Shown here: one piece after another, positions 63,329 through 64,000 of the stretch
How the letters are laid out: the number at the start of each line of letters is the position of its first letter
Numbering within the stretch: position 1 is the stretch's first letter
NCBI RefSeq assembly: GCF_011089895.1
Contig: NZ_JAANAT010000001.1
Location: forward strand, 2,046,001-2,110,000
Length of the DNA stretch: 64,000 nt
Source of the DNA: Mucilaginibacter inviolabilis
Lineage (GTDB): Bacteria; Bacteroidota; Bacteroidia; Sphingobacteriales; Sphingobacteriaceae
Direction of reading: 5' to 3'
Notes under the pieces: generated by a model
What the model saw: only the letters and a program-made list of their open reading frames with translations
Database searches by the model: none
What the model was told of the DNA's origin: nothing
Position numbers and translations under genes: made by a program

Positions 63329-64000
63329 ATGTTCAAGCATTTATTTAAACTGATCTGGAACAAAAAGAAACAGAACTTTTTGCTCATGACCGAAATGTTG
63401 TTCTCGTTTCTGGTACTGTTTGCTGTATTTACACTGCTGGTGTATTATTACGATAACTATAAAAAACCGATGGGTTTTGAGTATCAGAATGTATGGGTAA
63501 TAAGCTACAACAACGCTTACCAAACAAAGAGCACCGACTCGCTCAACACCTATTATGAAATTTTACGCCAGAATATTAAGGCAATGCCTGAGGTACGGGA
63601 TTTGAGCTTTTGTAGCTTTAATACCCCATTTACCAATAATATGTCGCAAGGGCGTGTTACCTACCATAAAAAAGAGTTTTACCATATGAACTTTTATACG
63701 GCTGATGACAGTTACCCGGCCACTATGAATATGCAGATATTGGAAGGGCGCTGGTTTAATAAAACTGATATAGTTGCCAAAGACAAGCCTATCGTGATCA
63801 ATAGCGACACTAAAGAACAATTGTTTGGTAAGGGAACTGCAGTAGGTCAGTTAATTTCTAATGGCGATGATAAAGATAAAATGATGCGGGTGATAGGCGT
63901 AGTACAAAGTATTAAAGTGAAAGGCGATTATGCACCTGCTGGTTTAGGGCTCTATCAACGGTCAGACACCGGCTCACTCCGTTGGTTTGGTAAAATCATG
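63329..64000 (+). CDS. FtsX/MacB-type ABC permease (second), C-terminus missing
   Basis: 224 codons before the right edge. It starts MFKHLFKLIWNKKKQNFLLM with one transmembrane helix (FLVLFAVFTLLVYYY), then a periplasmic domain with NMQILEGRWFNKTDIVAKDK and PIVINSDTKEQLFG, matching the MacB core. It begins 28 bases after the first permease, so the exporter is probably a heterodimer of two FtsX-type subunits. Confidence 0.88.
   Translation, partial: MFKHLFKLIWNKKKQNFLLMTEMLFSFLVLFAVFTLLVYYYDNYKKPMGFEYQNVWVISYNNAYQTKSTDSLNTYYEILRQNIKAMPEVRDLSFCSFNTPFTNNMSQGRVTYHKKEFYHMNFYTADDSYPATMNMQILEGRWFNKTDIVAKDKPIVINSDTKEQLFGKGTAVGQLISNGDDKDKMMRVIGVVQSIKVKGDYAPAGLGLYQRSDTGSLRWFGKIM

Overview
The window looks like chromosomal DNA of a Bacteroidota species of the Sphingobacteriaceae, with Mucilaginibacter or Pedobacter as the best guess. 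This rests on gene content: a SusC/SusD pair with an ECF sigma factor and FecR anti-sigma factor, GH92, GH95, GH29, GH20 and GH88 enzymes, an SSS-family sugar symporter, FtsX-type ABC permeases and a TAnnTTTG-type promoter. Genus is inference only. No rRNA, tRNA, CRISPR array, integrase, transposase or phage gene was seen. Both ends cut a gene: an NmrA-like NAD(P)-binding protein on the left and an FtsX-type permease on the right.

Region by region. 1-9.3 kb is a set of small regulator/target pairs: NmrA-like/AraC, TetR with a GH20 hexosaminidase, a tandem-duplicated DoxX-like protein, HxlR/MFS and a TetX-like flavin monooxygenase/AraC. 9.6-28 kb is the core: a mostly minus-strand fucoside locus with a GH36 alpha-galactosidase, a second clan GH-D enzyme, two GH95 and one GH29 fucosidase, a two-domain esterase, a lipoprotein sugar mutarotase, a sodium:sugar symporter, L-fuconate dehydratase, an SDR close to L-fucose dehydrogenase, and a divergent AraC regulator. 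It has outer hydrolysis, inner-membrane uptake and the first oxidative steps of fucose breakdown, but no SusC/SusD. GH92 and a Tat-exported NHL propeller follow.

32-37 kb is a signalling cassette: histidine kinase, single-domain response regulator, response regulator fused to a class III adenylate cyclase, then YitT and an HD phosphohydrolase on the other strand. 37-41.9 kb has a siderophore-type TonB receptor with a clear promoter and operator-like dyad, a dicarboxylate-type symporter and a TRIC-type channel. 41.9-51 kb is sigma/FecR/SusC/SusD plus TMEM175-like and GH88 genes. 51-58 kb has GNAT, then a tight minus-strand operon DUF885-DUF2019-PQQ/cytochrome c dehydrogenase-NADAR, and a Tat-exported clan GH-D hydrolase. 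58.4-64 kb is a HlyD-TolC-ABC-FtsX-FtsX export operon preceded by a near-consensus sigma-54 promoter.

Many intergenic gaps hold dispersed palindromic elements of several kinds (GTCAT...ATGAC hairpins, a composite nested inverted repeat, a multi-hairpin unit, a 31-bp perfect inverted repeat). These are the main structure not explained by genes.
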